Position numbers and translations under genes: made by a program. Under the pieces are notes generated by a model, which saw nothing but the letters and a program-made list of their open reading frames with translations, was not told the DNA's origin and searched no databases. A stretch of 7,109 nt of DNA, from assembly GCA_005877345.1 (NCBI GenBank), contig VBPR01000170.1, positions 1-7,109 on the forward strand, in the 5' to 3' direction. Origin of the DNA: Nitrososphaerota archaeon. Its GTDB lineage: Archaea > Thermoproteota > Nitrososphaeria > Nitrososphaerales > Nitrososphaeraceae. Positions 1 to 5,080 of this stretch are shown here, in pieces (positions within the stretch are counted from its first letter, which is position 1; each line of letters opens with the position of its first letter).

Positions 1-62
1 TGTCTTGAGTTTGAATCATTTTATAATTTGTTGTAGTTAAGATGATAACGCAACCATTCATT

Positions 63-117
63 AGAACTGGTGGGTCATTGGTTGTAATGTGTCTTGTTCA
101 TTTCCACCAGTTCTTTT
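63..117 (+). terminator. Long inverted repeat ending in a short T run, possible terminator
   Basis: A perfect 11-bp inverted repeat (AGAACTGGTGG at 63-73, CCACCAGTTCT at 104-114) encloses a 30-nt loop, and a TTTT run (114-117) follows on the plus strand only. That asymmetry suits termination of a plus-strand transcript entering from the left edge. The long loop is unusual for a terminator, so an operator or a decayed repeat end is also possible. Confidence 0.35.
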
Positions 118-223
118 GATTGATTGATCAGTCTGAAACGTTATACTATTAAATAAAAGTTATTTGATGTAATAGAAACTTATAAAAAGGAAAAAGTAAT
201 GTTACCTAATTTTATAAGTAATT

Positions 224-433
224 TTAATATTCTTCCTCGTAGTAGTCTGAATCTTCGAAACAGCGCAATATTTCATAATCCGCTAGACTGTTTCCAAGTT
301 CTGCTCTTCCCTCCACACATTCTTTCGTCTCTTTATCTTCTAGTTTGTAAATTTTAGAATCTTTGAATTCGTCCCAATCCATGTCATCATCATCATCTTT
401 ACCATTGTCTATGTCCTTTACCAGTTCTATCAT
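224..433 (-). CDS. Small acidic hypothetical protein (69 aa)
   Basis: No family is recognised. The protein is very acidic: five consecutive Asp at residues 13-17 form the run DDDDDMDWDEF, and the tail is DSDYYEEEY. The Asp run is encoded by a GAT/GAC triplet repeat, seen as (TCA)n at 384-396 on the plus strand. There are two Cys (39 and 58) and no membrane segment or signal peptide, so it is probably a soluble cytoplasmic protein. The ATG at 433 is preceded by GAGG about eight bases upstream. It also overlaps the TGA of the upstream micro-ORF as ATGA, which supports this start and suggests translational coupling. The composition could suit cation or basic-partner binding, but that is a guess from charge alone. 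Confidence 0.5.
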   Translation of the reverse strand: MIELVKDIDNGKDDDDDMDWDEFKDSKIYKLEDKETKECVEGRAELGNSLADYEILRCFEDSDYYEEEY

Positions 434-561
434 TGTATCCTCATCTTTCCAAATGTTTCTGCAGCATTTGCAGGAGCGTTATCACCAGCAAGAAGATCTA
501 TTCCGATTGTCAAAATTATAGTTAAGAGAAGGTTCCTTATCGGTTAGATCTTGTTCATCAT
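430..561 (-). pseudogene. Exported-type micro-ORF interrupted by an in-frame TAA
   Basis: Starting at the ATG-ATG pair (561-556) the frame reads five codons (MMNKI), then TAA at 544-546. It then stays open for 37 codons with a typical signal-peptide layout: basic residue, hydrophobic LLLTIILTIGIDLLAG, then an Ala-rich APANAAE cleavage-like site. It ends in TGA at 430-432, overlapping the next gene's ATG by ATGA. A TATA-like TTTATTTA lies about 26 bp upstream of the first ATG, which would make it leaderless. It may be a broken secreted-protein gene or leader peptide, or translation may begin at TTG 513 (27 aa). The overlap suggests it once was, or still is, translated. Confidence 0.35.
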
Positions 562-1037
562 TTGAAGATCGAAAAACCTTGTAAATAAATTTATCTATTT
601 TTTAACTTTTGTTATTTTCTTAAGGATTATCGGGAACTGTTCAACTAATATGTAGAATATTTTAATCATGATAAAAGAAATTATGATATAATCTATCATA
701 AACTTGACCCTGTCTAGATTTTCTAAGGCTCACCAAACATTAAAATTCACTAGATAATTGAAATTATTTTATTGAAATTATTTATAGTTAGTTGAGCAGT
801 GTATACTGACATCAAATCCGCTCCAAACCACGTTATCGTCTTGATGGTCAGCTCGTATCATGACTTTCTTGGACCCATCAGTTTCTATTAATTAAACTAT
901 ATTGATTAAGTATGGTGACGGTCAGGCCACAGCGATATACAGGAAACCTTAGATAAAGATTCGTTGGACGCGCCGTCTTAGTTTTGAAAGGTTATAATAT
1001 TAAATAAGAGTGGAATGCTTCACACGCTGAAGTATAA
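562..1037. other. Intergenic stretch without a supported gene
   Basis: No ORF with a convincing start was found on either strand. The stretch holds an AT-rich direct repeat (ATTGAAATTATTT at 757-769 and 771-783). It also holds a weak 6-bp inverted pair (TGATGG at 842-847, CCATCA at 875-880) in a slightly GC-richer patch, and the promoter of the gene at 1038 near its right end. Confidence 0.5.
992..999 (+). promoter_or_regulatory. TATA box for the gene at 1038
   Basis: TTATAATA lies with its centre about 42 bp upstream of the ATG, predicting a transcript start near 1022 and a leader of about 15 nt. A 5-bp hairpin (CTTCA at 1018-1022, TGAAG at 1028-1032) sits at the predicted start and could be a regulator site or RNA hairpin. 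Confidence 0.5.
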
Positions 1038-1313
1038 ATGACTCAGGATAATCCTACTGATTTCGAAAAAGCCATAGTTGAACGTTTTAACTCAGTTAAT
1101 TTCAAATGCATATTGTGCGACAATCCCGAATCCTTAACCAAGAGTGAGATAAGATGCATTGATGAGAGACTCAATATTCAAGGACGTGAGCAACCCAAAT
1201 CAGAGAAAAATGAAATTCGATCCGCCTTGTATGTTACTGCCTCTTTATTTTGTTCACAATGTAAAAGTAAATTCACTCTAAAAATGCTAAATCAAGATGA
1301 AATAAGGATGTAA
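1038..1313 (+). CDS. Small Cys4 putative zinc-binding protein (91 aa)
   Basis: The protein has two CxxC knuckles, C24-x2-C27 (CILC) and C72-x2-C75 (CSQC), 44 residues apart. This spacing and placement is that of a zinc ribbon or rubredoxin-like fold. A fifth Cys (C40) and several charged residues lie between the knuckles. There is no membrane segment or signal peptide, so it is presumably cytoplasmic, acting in nucleic-acid or protein binding. That role is inferred only from the knuckles. The ATG start fits the TATA box at 992-999 with a 15-nt leader and no Shine-Dalgarno site. It stands alone in a monocistronic setting, with T-rich DNA downstream. No named family is recognised. Confidence 0.7.
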   Translation: MTQDNPTDFEKAIVERFNSVNFKCILCDNPESLTKSEIRCIDERLNIQGREQPKSEKNEIRSALYVTASLFCSQCKSKFTLKMLNQDEIRM

Positions 1314-1507
1314 TTTGGTCATTTTATTTACCTTCTTATTCCTAGGTTCTAATTGAATTTTGTTAAATATTGTTACCAATCGGATCTAAGAGAAAACAAT
1401 AGAATAAATTAAAATCAGTTAGATTTAAAGTAGAAATACAATTTAGAGATTCATAATTCTGATCACTTTCTTCTATTCGACTTTCCTATCACTTCCCACC
1501 AGACGCA

Positions 1508-1590
1508 TTATATAATTTGGCGAATAGCAAAATTACAACGTCTACGCAGCAACTGGTCGGGGACGGTAGTTGCTAACTATTGTTACTTTA
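1508..1590 (+). ncRNA. Candidate small RNA: TATA box followed by a GC-rich hairpin
   Basis: TTATATAA at 1508-1515 predicts a start near 1538. The transcript would contain a nested hairpin: AGCAACT (1548-1554) pairs with AGTTGCT (1568-1574), and inside it GTC (1556-1558) pairs with GAC (1562-1564). T-containing sequence follows. The hairpin is a local GC island in very AT-rich DNA, a known hint of structured RNA. There is no ORF. It may instead be an upstream regulatory element of the response regulator. Confidence 0.25.
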
Positions 1591-1695
1591 ATTAATAAAG
1601 ATTCGGATCGAAATTCACGTCATGACTTTTTTCCGTAATGAAAAATCAATTTTTTTAACCAAAAATTCATTTAGATTTTATTTATTTACCGAATT

Positions 1696-1706
1696 GTAAA
1701 AATAAG
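1696..1706 (+). promoter_or_regulatory. TATA-like box for the response regulator
   Basis: The A-rich element GTAAAAATAAG (1696-1706) lies about 50 bp upstream of the ATG. It predicts a leader of about 23 nt, enough to include the GAGGT ribosome-binding site at 1737-1741. Confidence 0.35.
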
Positions 1707-1750
1707 GGTACTTCTTAGAATTAAGGCAATTAGTTCGAGGTTTGGGGTGA

Positions 1751-2134
1751 ATGGCTCAACTGAAGAAGCGAATATTGATAGTCGATGAGGAAAAAGACGT
1801 AGGCGGAACTTTTGAAACGATGCTCAAAAATTATGGATTCGATATAGATTACTTTACAGATCCGGCTATGGCTTTGGAAAAATTCAAACCAAATCTATAT
1901 GACTTGACGATAATAGATATTAAGATGCCTAAAATTAATGGCTTCGAATTATATGACCAACTGAAATCACGGGATTCGAACGTCAAGACCCTATTTATCA
2001 CTGCACTGAGTAGTGTGGAGTCATACAATACTCAGAATAGCAAAGTGTACCCTTTAGAGGGACAAAGACATTTCATGGCGAAACCTGTAAGCAAGAAGGA
2101 ACTTTTAGAACAAGTTTATTCAATGATAAATTAG
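1751..2134 (+). CDS. Stand-alone receiver-domain response regulator (127 aa)
   Basis: This is a complete CheY-like receiver domain with no output domain. The acidic Mg2+ pocket is D12-E13 (ILIVDEE), where many family members have two Asp. The phospho-accepting Asp is D56 (IIDIKMP), the switch Thr is T84 (LFITAL) and the conserved Lys is K111 (AKP). All residues needed for phosphorylation by a histidine kinase are therefore present. Length is normal for a single receiver. The ATG has a real ribosome-binding site, GAGGT nine bases upstream, with GGGGTGA also adjacent. No kinase gene is in the window, so its partner is encoded elsewhere. Output would be by protein interaction, as for other single-domain receivers that Thaumarchaeota often carry in number. 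Confidence 0.93.
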   Translation: MAQLKKRILIVDEEKDVGGTFETMLKNYGFDIDYFTDPAMALEKFKPNLYDLTIIDIKMPKINGFELYDQLKSRDSNVKTLFITALSSVESYNTQNSKVYPLEGQRHFMAKPVSKKELLEQVYSMIN

Positions 2135-2246
2135 CAAAGAATATGAAGACCGCCTAGGAATCGATTAAAGGTACCTGCGGACAAAATTATTGAATAGTAG
2201 ATAATTATTTATTTTTCATTTAATATTATATTACTTTAATCACTGG

Positions 2247-2290
2247 ATCTGATGGAGATAGTGTATCAGATAAAAAATCCCATCTATCTC
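2247..2290 (+). other. Possible H-type RNA pseudoknot
   Basis: Two perfect 7-bp pairings interleave. ATCTGAT (2247-2253) pairs with ATCAGAT (2265-2271). GAGATAG (2255-2261), inside that first loop, pairs with CTATCTC (2284-2290). The connecting loops are 1, 3 and 12 nt, the last A-rich, which matches H-type pseudoknot geometry on the plus strand. On the minus strand the loop lengths reverse and fit poorly. It lies 113 bp beyond the response regulator and touches the stop of the minus-strand ORF at 2289. Confidence 0.3.
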
Positions 2291-2489
2291 AGAAGTCCAA
2301 AATCATATCGAAGTTTATTCGAAGTTTTATCGGCTTTGACCTTGTTTTGCTTGTAGTAGTTGTTTGGTCTACGTTTGTTATTATGGCCTTTTTAAAACAT
2401 TCCTCTTCTAGTTTAAAGCCAGGATATAGGTCGACAGCTTTGATGAATGGCTTTACTGTTCTGTTCGTAATTACATTTGTAGAAGACAA
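2289..2489 (-). CDS. Doubtful small ORF (66 aa, TTG start)
   Basis: The protein is soluble-looking and basic with one Cys, and has a plausible folded stretch around VKPFIKAVDLYPGFKLEEE, followed by a Thr-rich segment. The only usual start codon is TTG, with no ribosome-binding site. It lies 39 bp after the stop of the Cys protein at 2529-2861 on the same strand, so it could be the last gene of that group. The plus-strand ORF over the same bases is a hydrophobic low-complexity read-through and looks less like a gene. Both may be spurious. Confidence 0.3.
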   Translation of the reverse strand: MSSTNVITNRTVKPFIKAVDLYPGFKLEEECFKKAIITNVDQTTTTSKTRSKPIKLRINFDMILDF

Positions 2490-2528
2490 TAACTTGATAA
2501 TAGATTGGAAAGCTAAAAAAGTTTTGAT

Positions 2529-2861
2529 TTATATTTTGACTTTGATATTGCTCCACTTTTGAAGAGCTAGCTTCTGTTTACTAGTAATTTCAGTTTGTGG
2601 AATCTCTGGGAGGGCTCCAAACTGCTCGGCATGGTGAGCACAAAACCTTTCTACCCGTCGGTGATGTGAATATTCGAAAATAACAACATAGGACATACTG
2701 ACAGGACAAATGGAACAGGTTTTTCTCCTTAATCTTAGAAGGTGTCCAGTATTACGCAAAATGTATCTCCATTTATCATCTTCAAAAACAACTGGAGGAG
2801 TCCCATCGTAGACATTTACAGGAATTATCTGACATGCTTTGAACTTTCTATTCATATTCAT
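2529..2861 (-). CDS. Hypothetical protein with CxxC and CxxH metal-site motif (110 aa)
   Basis: C49-x2-C52 (CSIC) and C74-x2-H77 (CAHH) could bind one zinc ion, with a strand-rich segment of 21 residues between them. An extra Cys (C10) is near the N-terminus. The segment before the knuckles (about residues 11-45) has alternating hydrophobic residues and many Arg, and the C-terminus is Lys-rich. No signal peptide or membrane segment is seen. ATG at 2861 is chosen; a second ATG two codons later is possible. It begins 32 bp after the 29-aa micro-ORF on the same strand and lacks a clear promoter of its own, so the two are probably cotranscribed. A nucleic-acid-binding or anti-toxin-like regulator would fit, but no family is recognised. 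Confidence 0.6.
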   Translation of the reverse strand: MNMNRKFKACQIIPVNVYDGTPPVVFEDDKWRYILRNTGHLLRLRRKTCSICPVSMSYVVIFEYSHHRRVERFCAHHAEQFGALPEIPQTEITSKQKLALQKWSNIKVKI

Positions 2862-2872
2862 TCCGCATATTT

Positions 2873-2893
2873 GAAAAGAAAAGAAAAGAAAAG
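2873..2893. repeat. Pentanucleotide microsatellite (GAAAA)x4
   Basis: Four perfect GAAAA units plus a final G lie in the 32-bp gap between two minus-strand genes. On that strand they are a pyrimidine tract just upstream of the ATG at 2861. Length variation there could alter spacing. Confidence 0.8.
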
Positions 2894-2983
2894 CTAACGG
2901 GCTAAATGAAACATCTGCATTAAATCCTTTACTTTGTTGATTCGTTCTTGCTGTCTTCTTAACACTTTAAGTCTAATTGGCAT
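2894..2983 (-). CDS. Basic helical micro-protein (29 aa)
   Basis: The ATG at 2983 gives a strongly basic peptide with MPIRLKVLRRQQERI at its start and an amphipathic helix-like tail, ending at TAG 2894. There are about eight Arg/Lys and no Cys. A TATA box (TTTTATTT on the plus strand at 3007-3014) is centred about 28 bp upstream of the ATG, so it would be a leaderless gene. It is the first cistron before the Cys protein at 2529-2861. It may act as a small nucleic-acid-binding peptide or as a translated leader, neither of which can be shown from sequence. Its shortness makes chance occurrence possible. Confidence 0.42.
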   Translation of the reverse strand: MPIRLKVLRRQQERINKVKDLMQMFHLAR

Positions 2984-3006
2984 ATTCTATCTTAAATGAA
3001 GGACTG

Positions 3007-3014
3007 TTTTATTT
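3007..3014 (-). promoter_or_regulatory. TATA box for the minus-strand group 2983 to 2529
   Basis: On the minus strand AAATAAAA lies 24-31 bp before the ATG at 2983, the spacing expected for a leaderless archaeal transcript. Confidence 0.4.
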
Positions 3015-3247
3015 AGCTTTTATTCATTCAATCAATATGATTAAGTGATGGGGATTGGCTACTTACGTGCGATGAACAAGAAGAACAATCATACCCCCAC
3101 CTGACGTTAACCCTTGTGTTTAGGCAATTACTCAAGCGTAATAAACTATAAATGACTTATATTTACAAAATAGGTAATTTTAGGAGCAATAAACCGTTAG
3201 TCACAATAACTCTGATCGTTAAAACCAAAATTTCAAGAAATTTAATT

Positions 3248-3507
3248 TTAATAATCAGAATCCCAGCTGCTAGCGCCTTCACCACGATTAGGGACATGGC
3301 GAGCTTTTGTGTAAAGCATATCAATTATGTCTGGGTCGAGGTCCTCACTTGCAGAAGCTACCAATGGCCCTCTACCTGAATCACTTCCTGAAACTTCTAT
3401 TTCTATGTCTGTATCGTCTTCTTGTTGTTTATCGTTAGCAATAGTTTTTTTTCTGATTTATTCTTGTTACGCGTAATGATGTCCATAAGCTCTTCAAACT
3501 TGGTCAT
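3248..3507 (-). pseudogene. Gene split by a -1 frameshift at an A8 run (about 86 aa if joined)
   Basis: From ATG 3507 the first frame encodes MTKFEELMDIITRNKNKSEK and would stop at TAG 3403 (34 aa). At the A8 run (plus-strand T8, 3445-3452) a -1 shift, or one extra A, opens a second frame. It runs to TAA 3248 with very protein-like, Asp/Glu/Ser-rich sequence: TIANDKQQEDDTD, then GSDSGRGP, then DPDIIDMLYTKA. Joined, the product is an 86-residue acidic protein with no membrane segment. GAA-AAA-AAA before CTA is a classic slippery context, so programmed slippage, a natural inactivating deletion or a sequencing error are all possible. No family is recognised. The neighbour upstream on the same strand is the exported protein at 3708. 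Confidence 0.55.
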
Positions 3508-3652
3508 GATAGATTTTTAAGGGCAGTGCAGAACTAAAAGGATTGTTATTTTTATTCAGTTAGCCAAAGCCCAAGAATTACTCAATTCAATTGAACCAGT
3601 CTATTATTATTTGATATCAAAATCGGGAGATATAGAAGAGGCATCGTAAAAC

Positions 3653-3691
3653 AAAAAAAAGGTAAGGGCAAGTGTGCAGTTAGGTCCTTGC
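3653..3691 (-). terminator. Hairpin plus T8 terminator of the exported protein gene
   Basis: On the minus strand GCAAG (3691-3687) and CTTGC (3672-3668) can form a 5-bp hairpin. It is followed within eight bases by T8 (3660-3653), starting 17 bp after the stop of the gene at 3708. Confidence 0.45.
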
Positions 3692-3707
3692 AATTATAAC
3701 TTGTTGT

Positions 3708-3959
3708 TTAGGCACCGTTTTTCTTCCTGAGGCAGTCACTTTTTGCATCATCGTCTGCTGACTGGACCATACTGCACTCTCCATGGTTAGTGTAGCACAG
3801 GAAATCATTCGGGCTATTCGGGGTAGAATAACACCACAAGAACGCCAAACCTGATTTTGCCGCTTCGACGTGCTGTGCGCCATACGTAACCACTATTGTT
3901 GATCCAAGCATTGCAACTGACAATACTATTATCATCCCAAGAGTTCCGTTCTTGTTCAT
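3708..3959 (-). CDS. Small exported four-cysteine protein (83 aa)
   Basis: The N-terminus is a signal peptide: MNKNG, hydrophobic residues about 7-26 (GMIIVLSVAMLGSTIVV), then likely cleavage near residues 33-35 (VEAA before K). The mature part of about 50 residues has four Cys (43, 55, 62, 76) that could form two disulfides, plus aromatic residues and an acidic patch (SADDDAKSDC). A longer frame reaches 4004. The start at 3959 is preferred because it begins the signal peptide and a TATA-like element lies about 26 bp upstream, making the gene leaderless. Small exported Cys proteins of this type are frequent in soil Nitrososphaeria, with unknown function. A surface or extracellular role is inferred. 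Confidence 0.72.
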   Translation of the reverse strand: MNKNGTLGMIIVLSVAMLGSTIVVTYGAQHVEAAKSGLAFLWCYSTPNSPNDFLCYTNHGECSMVQSADDDAKSDCLRKKNGA

Positions 3960-3976
3960 TAGCGTTTTTCTAGTAG

Positions 3977-3988
3977 ATATAATAATTA
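3977..3988 (-). promoter_or_regulatory. TATA box for the exported protein at 3708-3959
   Basis: Minus-strand AATTATTATAT is centred 22-26 bp before the ATG at 3959, consistent with a leaderless transcript. Confidence 0.5.
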
Positions 3989-4013
3989 AGGTTTCAGGGA
4001 ACAATCATATATT

Positions 4014-4030
4014 AAAAAATTCGGAATTTT
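4014..4030 (-). terminator. Terminator of the nuclease gene
   Basis: On the minus strand AAAATT-CCG-AATTTT forms a 6-bp hairpin whose 3' arm runs into a T6 run, 42 bp after the nuclease stop. The stem is entirely A-T, so it is weak, but the position and T run fit. Confidence 0.42.
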
Positions 4031-4071
4031 GATACTACTATTTGGTTCCCTAAATGTTCTCTGACTGGGAT

Positions 4072-4653
4072 TTAGCATTCTACTTCCCTCTCCTTTTTCA
4101 CCACTTTAATTCCTTTTAATGCTAACCTAAACGCATCGAGGACATTGTCATAAGACGTATCTTCTTTGGATAATTTACCTAAGTCGTCTGATATTGCAGT
4201 CCTCAATGATGTTATTAGTTTAGTAAAACTTGGATTTATTGCTATAAGTGGCCTTTCGTATTCCAGCAATTCTTTTGTATGAACAAGCATATCCATTGCA
4301 GCTGTGGAGAAAGGGACCGGTATGACGTTCATGTATCTTGCTAGGTCTAGGTTATGCTTTTTACAGTATTGCATTTTGTCTTGAATGTATTCCCATCTTG
4401 TAGTTTCACCTACTAGCTCCTTTAGAGTAGTAATAAACTCTGGGTTTGAAGCGTCTACATATATTTTGCAGTTATCTAGATAATCAGGGTCAATATTCCT
4501 TCTGTTTAATCCTCTTATGATATCGATTACCTTCTCTGCCATGTCTTGATATCTTGGCCGTTCATACTCTTCTGCTATCATGACTTCTATGCGTCCGTTA
4601 GCTACCTGTAATAGGACCACTCCAAAAGCTGAAGAACCCCAACCGGGATCCAA
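4072..4653 (-). CDS. Orphan terminase-large-subunit-like RNase H-fold nuclease domain (193 aa)
   Basis: The protein matches the C-terminal nuclease half of viral terminase large subunits, which cut concatemeric DNA during packaging. Motif I is GLDPGWGSS (catalytic Asp at residue 2), motif II is IYVDAS (D67), and motif III is SYDNVLDAFRLAL (D169, D173). Between them lies the family-like INPSFTKLITSLRTAI segment. The roughly 200-residue ATPase half is absent: upstream are micro-ORFs, not a P-loop. The only start is TTG 4653, inside motif I, which would leave out the first beta strand. The same frame stays open 17 codons further up (VIVEANKVLGL) without ATG, GTG or TTG, back to TAA. This looks like a 5'-truncated terminase or a domesticated nuclease. 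RuvC-like resolvases share motif I but fit the rest less well. Confidence 0.72.
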   Translation of the reverse strand: MDPGWGSSAFGVVLLQVANGRIEVMIAEEYERPRYQDMAEKVIDIIRGLNRRNIDPDYLDNCKIYVDASNPEFITTLKELVGETTRWEYIQDKMQYCKKHNLDLARYMNVIPVPFSTAAMDMLVHTKELLEYERPLIAINPSFTKLITSLRTAISDDLGKLSKEDTSYDNVLDAFRLALKGIKVVKKEREVEC

Positions 4654-4709
4654 ACCTAATACTTTGTTAGCTTCTACTATTACTTTATTGGGTGTAGATA
4701 AAGTTTATT

Positions 4710-4811
4710 TTATTTTTTTTGTGACCATAAATATAGGCCAATAACGATCGCAATCCCAATCCCAGCTGCAATCGTCATCAAGAGGGTTTCACTCAATTCG
4801 TTTCTTGCCAT
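4710..4811 (-). CDS. Single-helix membrane micro-protein (33 aa)
   Basis: ATG 4811 encodes a short polar head (MARNELSE), one Gly/Ile-rich transmembrane helix (residues about 10-29, TIAAGIGIAIVIGLYLW), and a basic tail SQKK ending at TAA 4710. The basic tail after the helix suggests the C-terminus is cytoplasmic. It overlaps the 3' end of the previous micro-ORF by 19 bp, which suggests coupled translation. It lies directly upstream of the truncated nuclease, and its tail is read through an A8 run. No family is recognised. Holin-like or partner-binding roles are only possibilities given the neighbouring viral-type nuclease. Confidence 0.5.
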   Translation of the reverse strand: MARNELSETLLMTIAAGIGIAIVIGLYLWSQKK

Positions 4812-4885
4812 ACGAATATGATAAGGGTCATAATAACAGAAGCTGCTATCATGGCTTGGTAGATTTTATCTTTATTCAATTTCAT
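4793..4885 (-). CDS. Single-helix membrane micro-protein (30 aa), copy 1
   Basis: ATG 4885 is preceded by GGAG six bases upstream, a true Shine-Dalgarno site, rare in this window. The protein has a basic head (MKLNKDK), one transmembrane helix (residues about 9-25) and the tail WQETN, ending at TGA 4793. It aligns without gaps to the 27-aa protein at 6108-6191: KDKI, then A, I, S, I-M, I and Q in register, about 11 identities over 23 residues. That indicates the two are diverged copies. It overlaps the next micro-ORF and starts one base after the stop of the hydrophobic ORF upstream, forming a tight cluster. Function unknown. Confidence 0.55.
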   Translation of the reverse strand: MKLNKDKIYQAMIAASVIMTLIIFVWQETN

Positions 4886-4886
4886 T

Positions 4887-4949
4887 TCAACTCCAGAAAA
4901 GAATCAGTATGATAATGTTAATTACCACAATGGCTATTATTAGCGCCAA
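4887..4949 (-). CDS. Possible hydrophobic micro-ORF (20 aa, TTG start)
   Basis: The frame encodes an almost pure hydrophobic helix (ALIIAIVVINIIILILFW) and ends in TGA one base before the ATG at 4885, with the next gene's GGAG inside its last codons. It has only a TTG start and no ribosome-binding site. It does fill the otherwise long leader predicted from the TATA box at 4999-5006. It could be a third member of the membrane micro-protein cluster, or a chance AT-rich frame. Confidence 0.28.
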   Translation of the reverse strand: MALIIAIVVINIIILILFWS

Positions 4950-4998
4950 AAAATTCTTGGCACACTTGTATCTTTACACTTTGTAAAAATAAACTTTC

Positions 4999-5006
4999 TT
5001 TTATAA
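4999..5006 (-). promoter_or_regulatory. TATA box for the membrane micro-protein cluster
   Basis: Minus-strand TTATAAAA, inside a longer TATATTATAAAAG, predicts a start near 4977. This would serve the micro-ORFs at 4949, 4885 and 4811 and possibly the nuclease downstream. Confidence 0.5.
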
Positions 5007-5021
5007 TATATAACAATAAAG

Positions 5022-5074
5022 AAAAAAAGGAGTGGGTAGTTAATTCAGCATTTCAGTTATTTTGTAAGCTACCC
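5022..5074 (-). terminator. Hairpin plus T7 terminator of the exported protein gene
   Basis: On the minus strand GGGTAG (5074-5069) pairs with CTACCC (5039-5034), extendable to 8 bp with one G-U pair. T7 (5028-5022) follows five bases later. It begins six bases after the stop at 5081 and separates that gene from the micro-protein cluster promoter. Confidence 0.55.
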
Positions 5075-5080
5075 TTTATC

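Larger units (their letters stand above)
1314..1750. other. 437-bp spacer between the Cys4 protein and the response regulator
   Basis: No supported gene is present. The spacer holds T-rich DNA just after 1313 that may end the upstream transcript, and a GC-rich hairpin behind a TATA box (listed separately). It also has oligo-T runs near 1627 and 1650, and the TATA and ribosome-binding sequences of the response-regulator gene at its right end. Confidence 0.5.

Noticed and set aside
1..36. Possible 3' end of a gene entering from the left (11 codons then TAG)
   Set aside because: Eleven open codons are not informative, and a second frame is equally open.
1622..1699. Plus-strand 25-aa ORF just before the response regulator
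   Set aside because: It is mostly Phe from T runs, has no promoter at the right distance, and is typical of chance AT-rich frames.
2347..2562. Plus-strand hydrophobic ORF (71 aa, TTG start)
   Set aside because: It is antisense to the more protein-like minus ORF, has a Val/Leu/Ser low-complexity composition, and lacks a promoter or ribosome-binding site.
2984..3247. Spacer with a few short ATG frames (9-10 codons)
   Set aside because: None has a convincing length, start context or composition. Apart from the TATA box at 3007-3014, nothing else was recognised there.
3152..3379. Plus-strand ORF (75 aa)
   Set aside because: Its right half is antisense to the second half of the frameshifted gene, its composition is rich in random Ile/Thr/Arg, and no domain is visible.
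3523..3648. Plus-strand open frame with protein-like stretch LAKAQELLNSIEPVYYYLIS
   Set aside because: It looks coding but has no ATG, GTG or early TTG start and ends after about 41 codons. It may be a gene remnant, not enough to call.
3680..3883. Minus-strand ORF in another frame of the exported protein gene
   Set aside because: It is a frame shadow of 3708-3959, which has the signal peptide, promoter and terminator.
4710..4720. A8 run at the end of the 33-aa membrane protein as a frameshift into the nuclease frame
   Set aside because: A -1 shift there meets TAA within three codons, and +1 enters a different frame from the nuclease, so no fusion product results.
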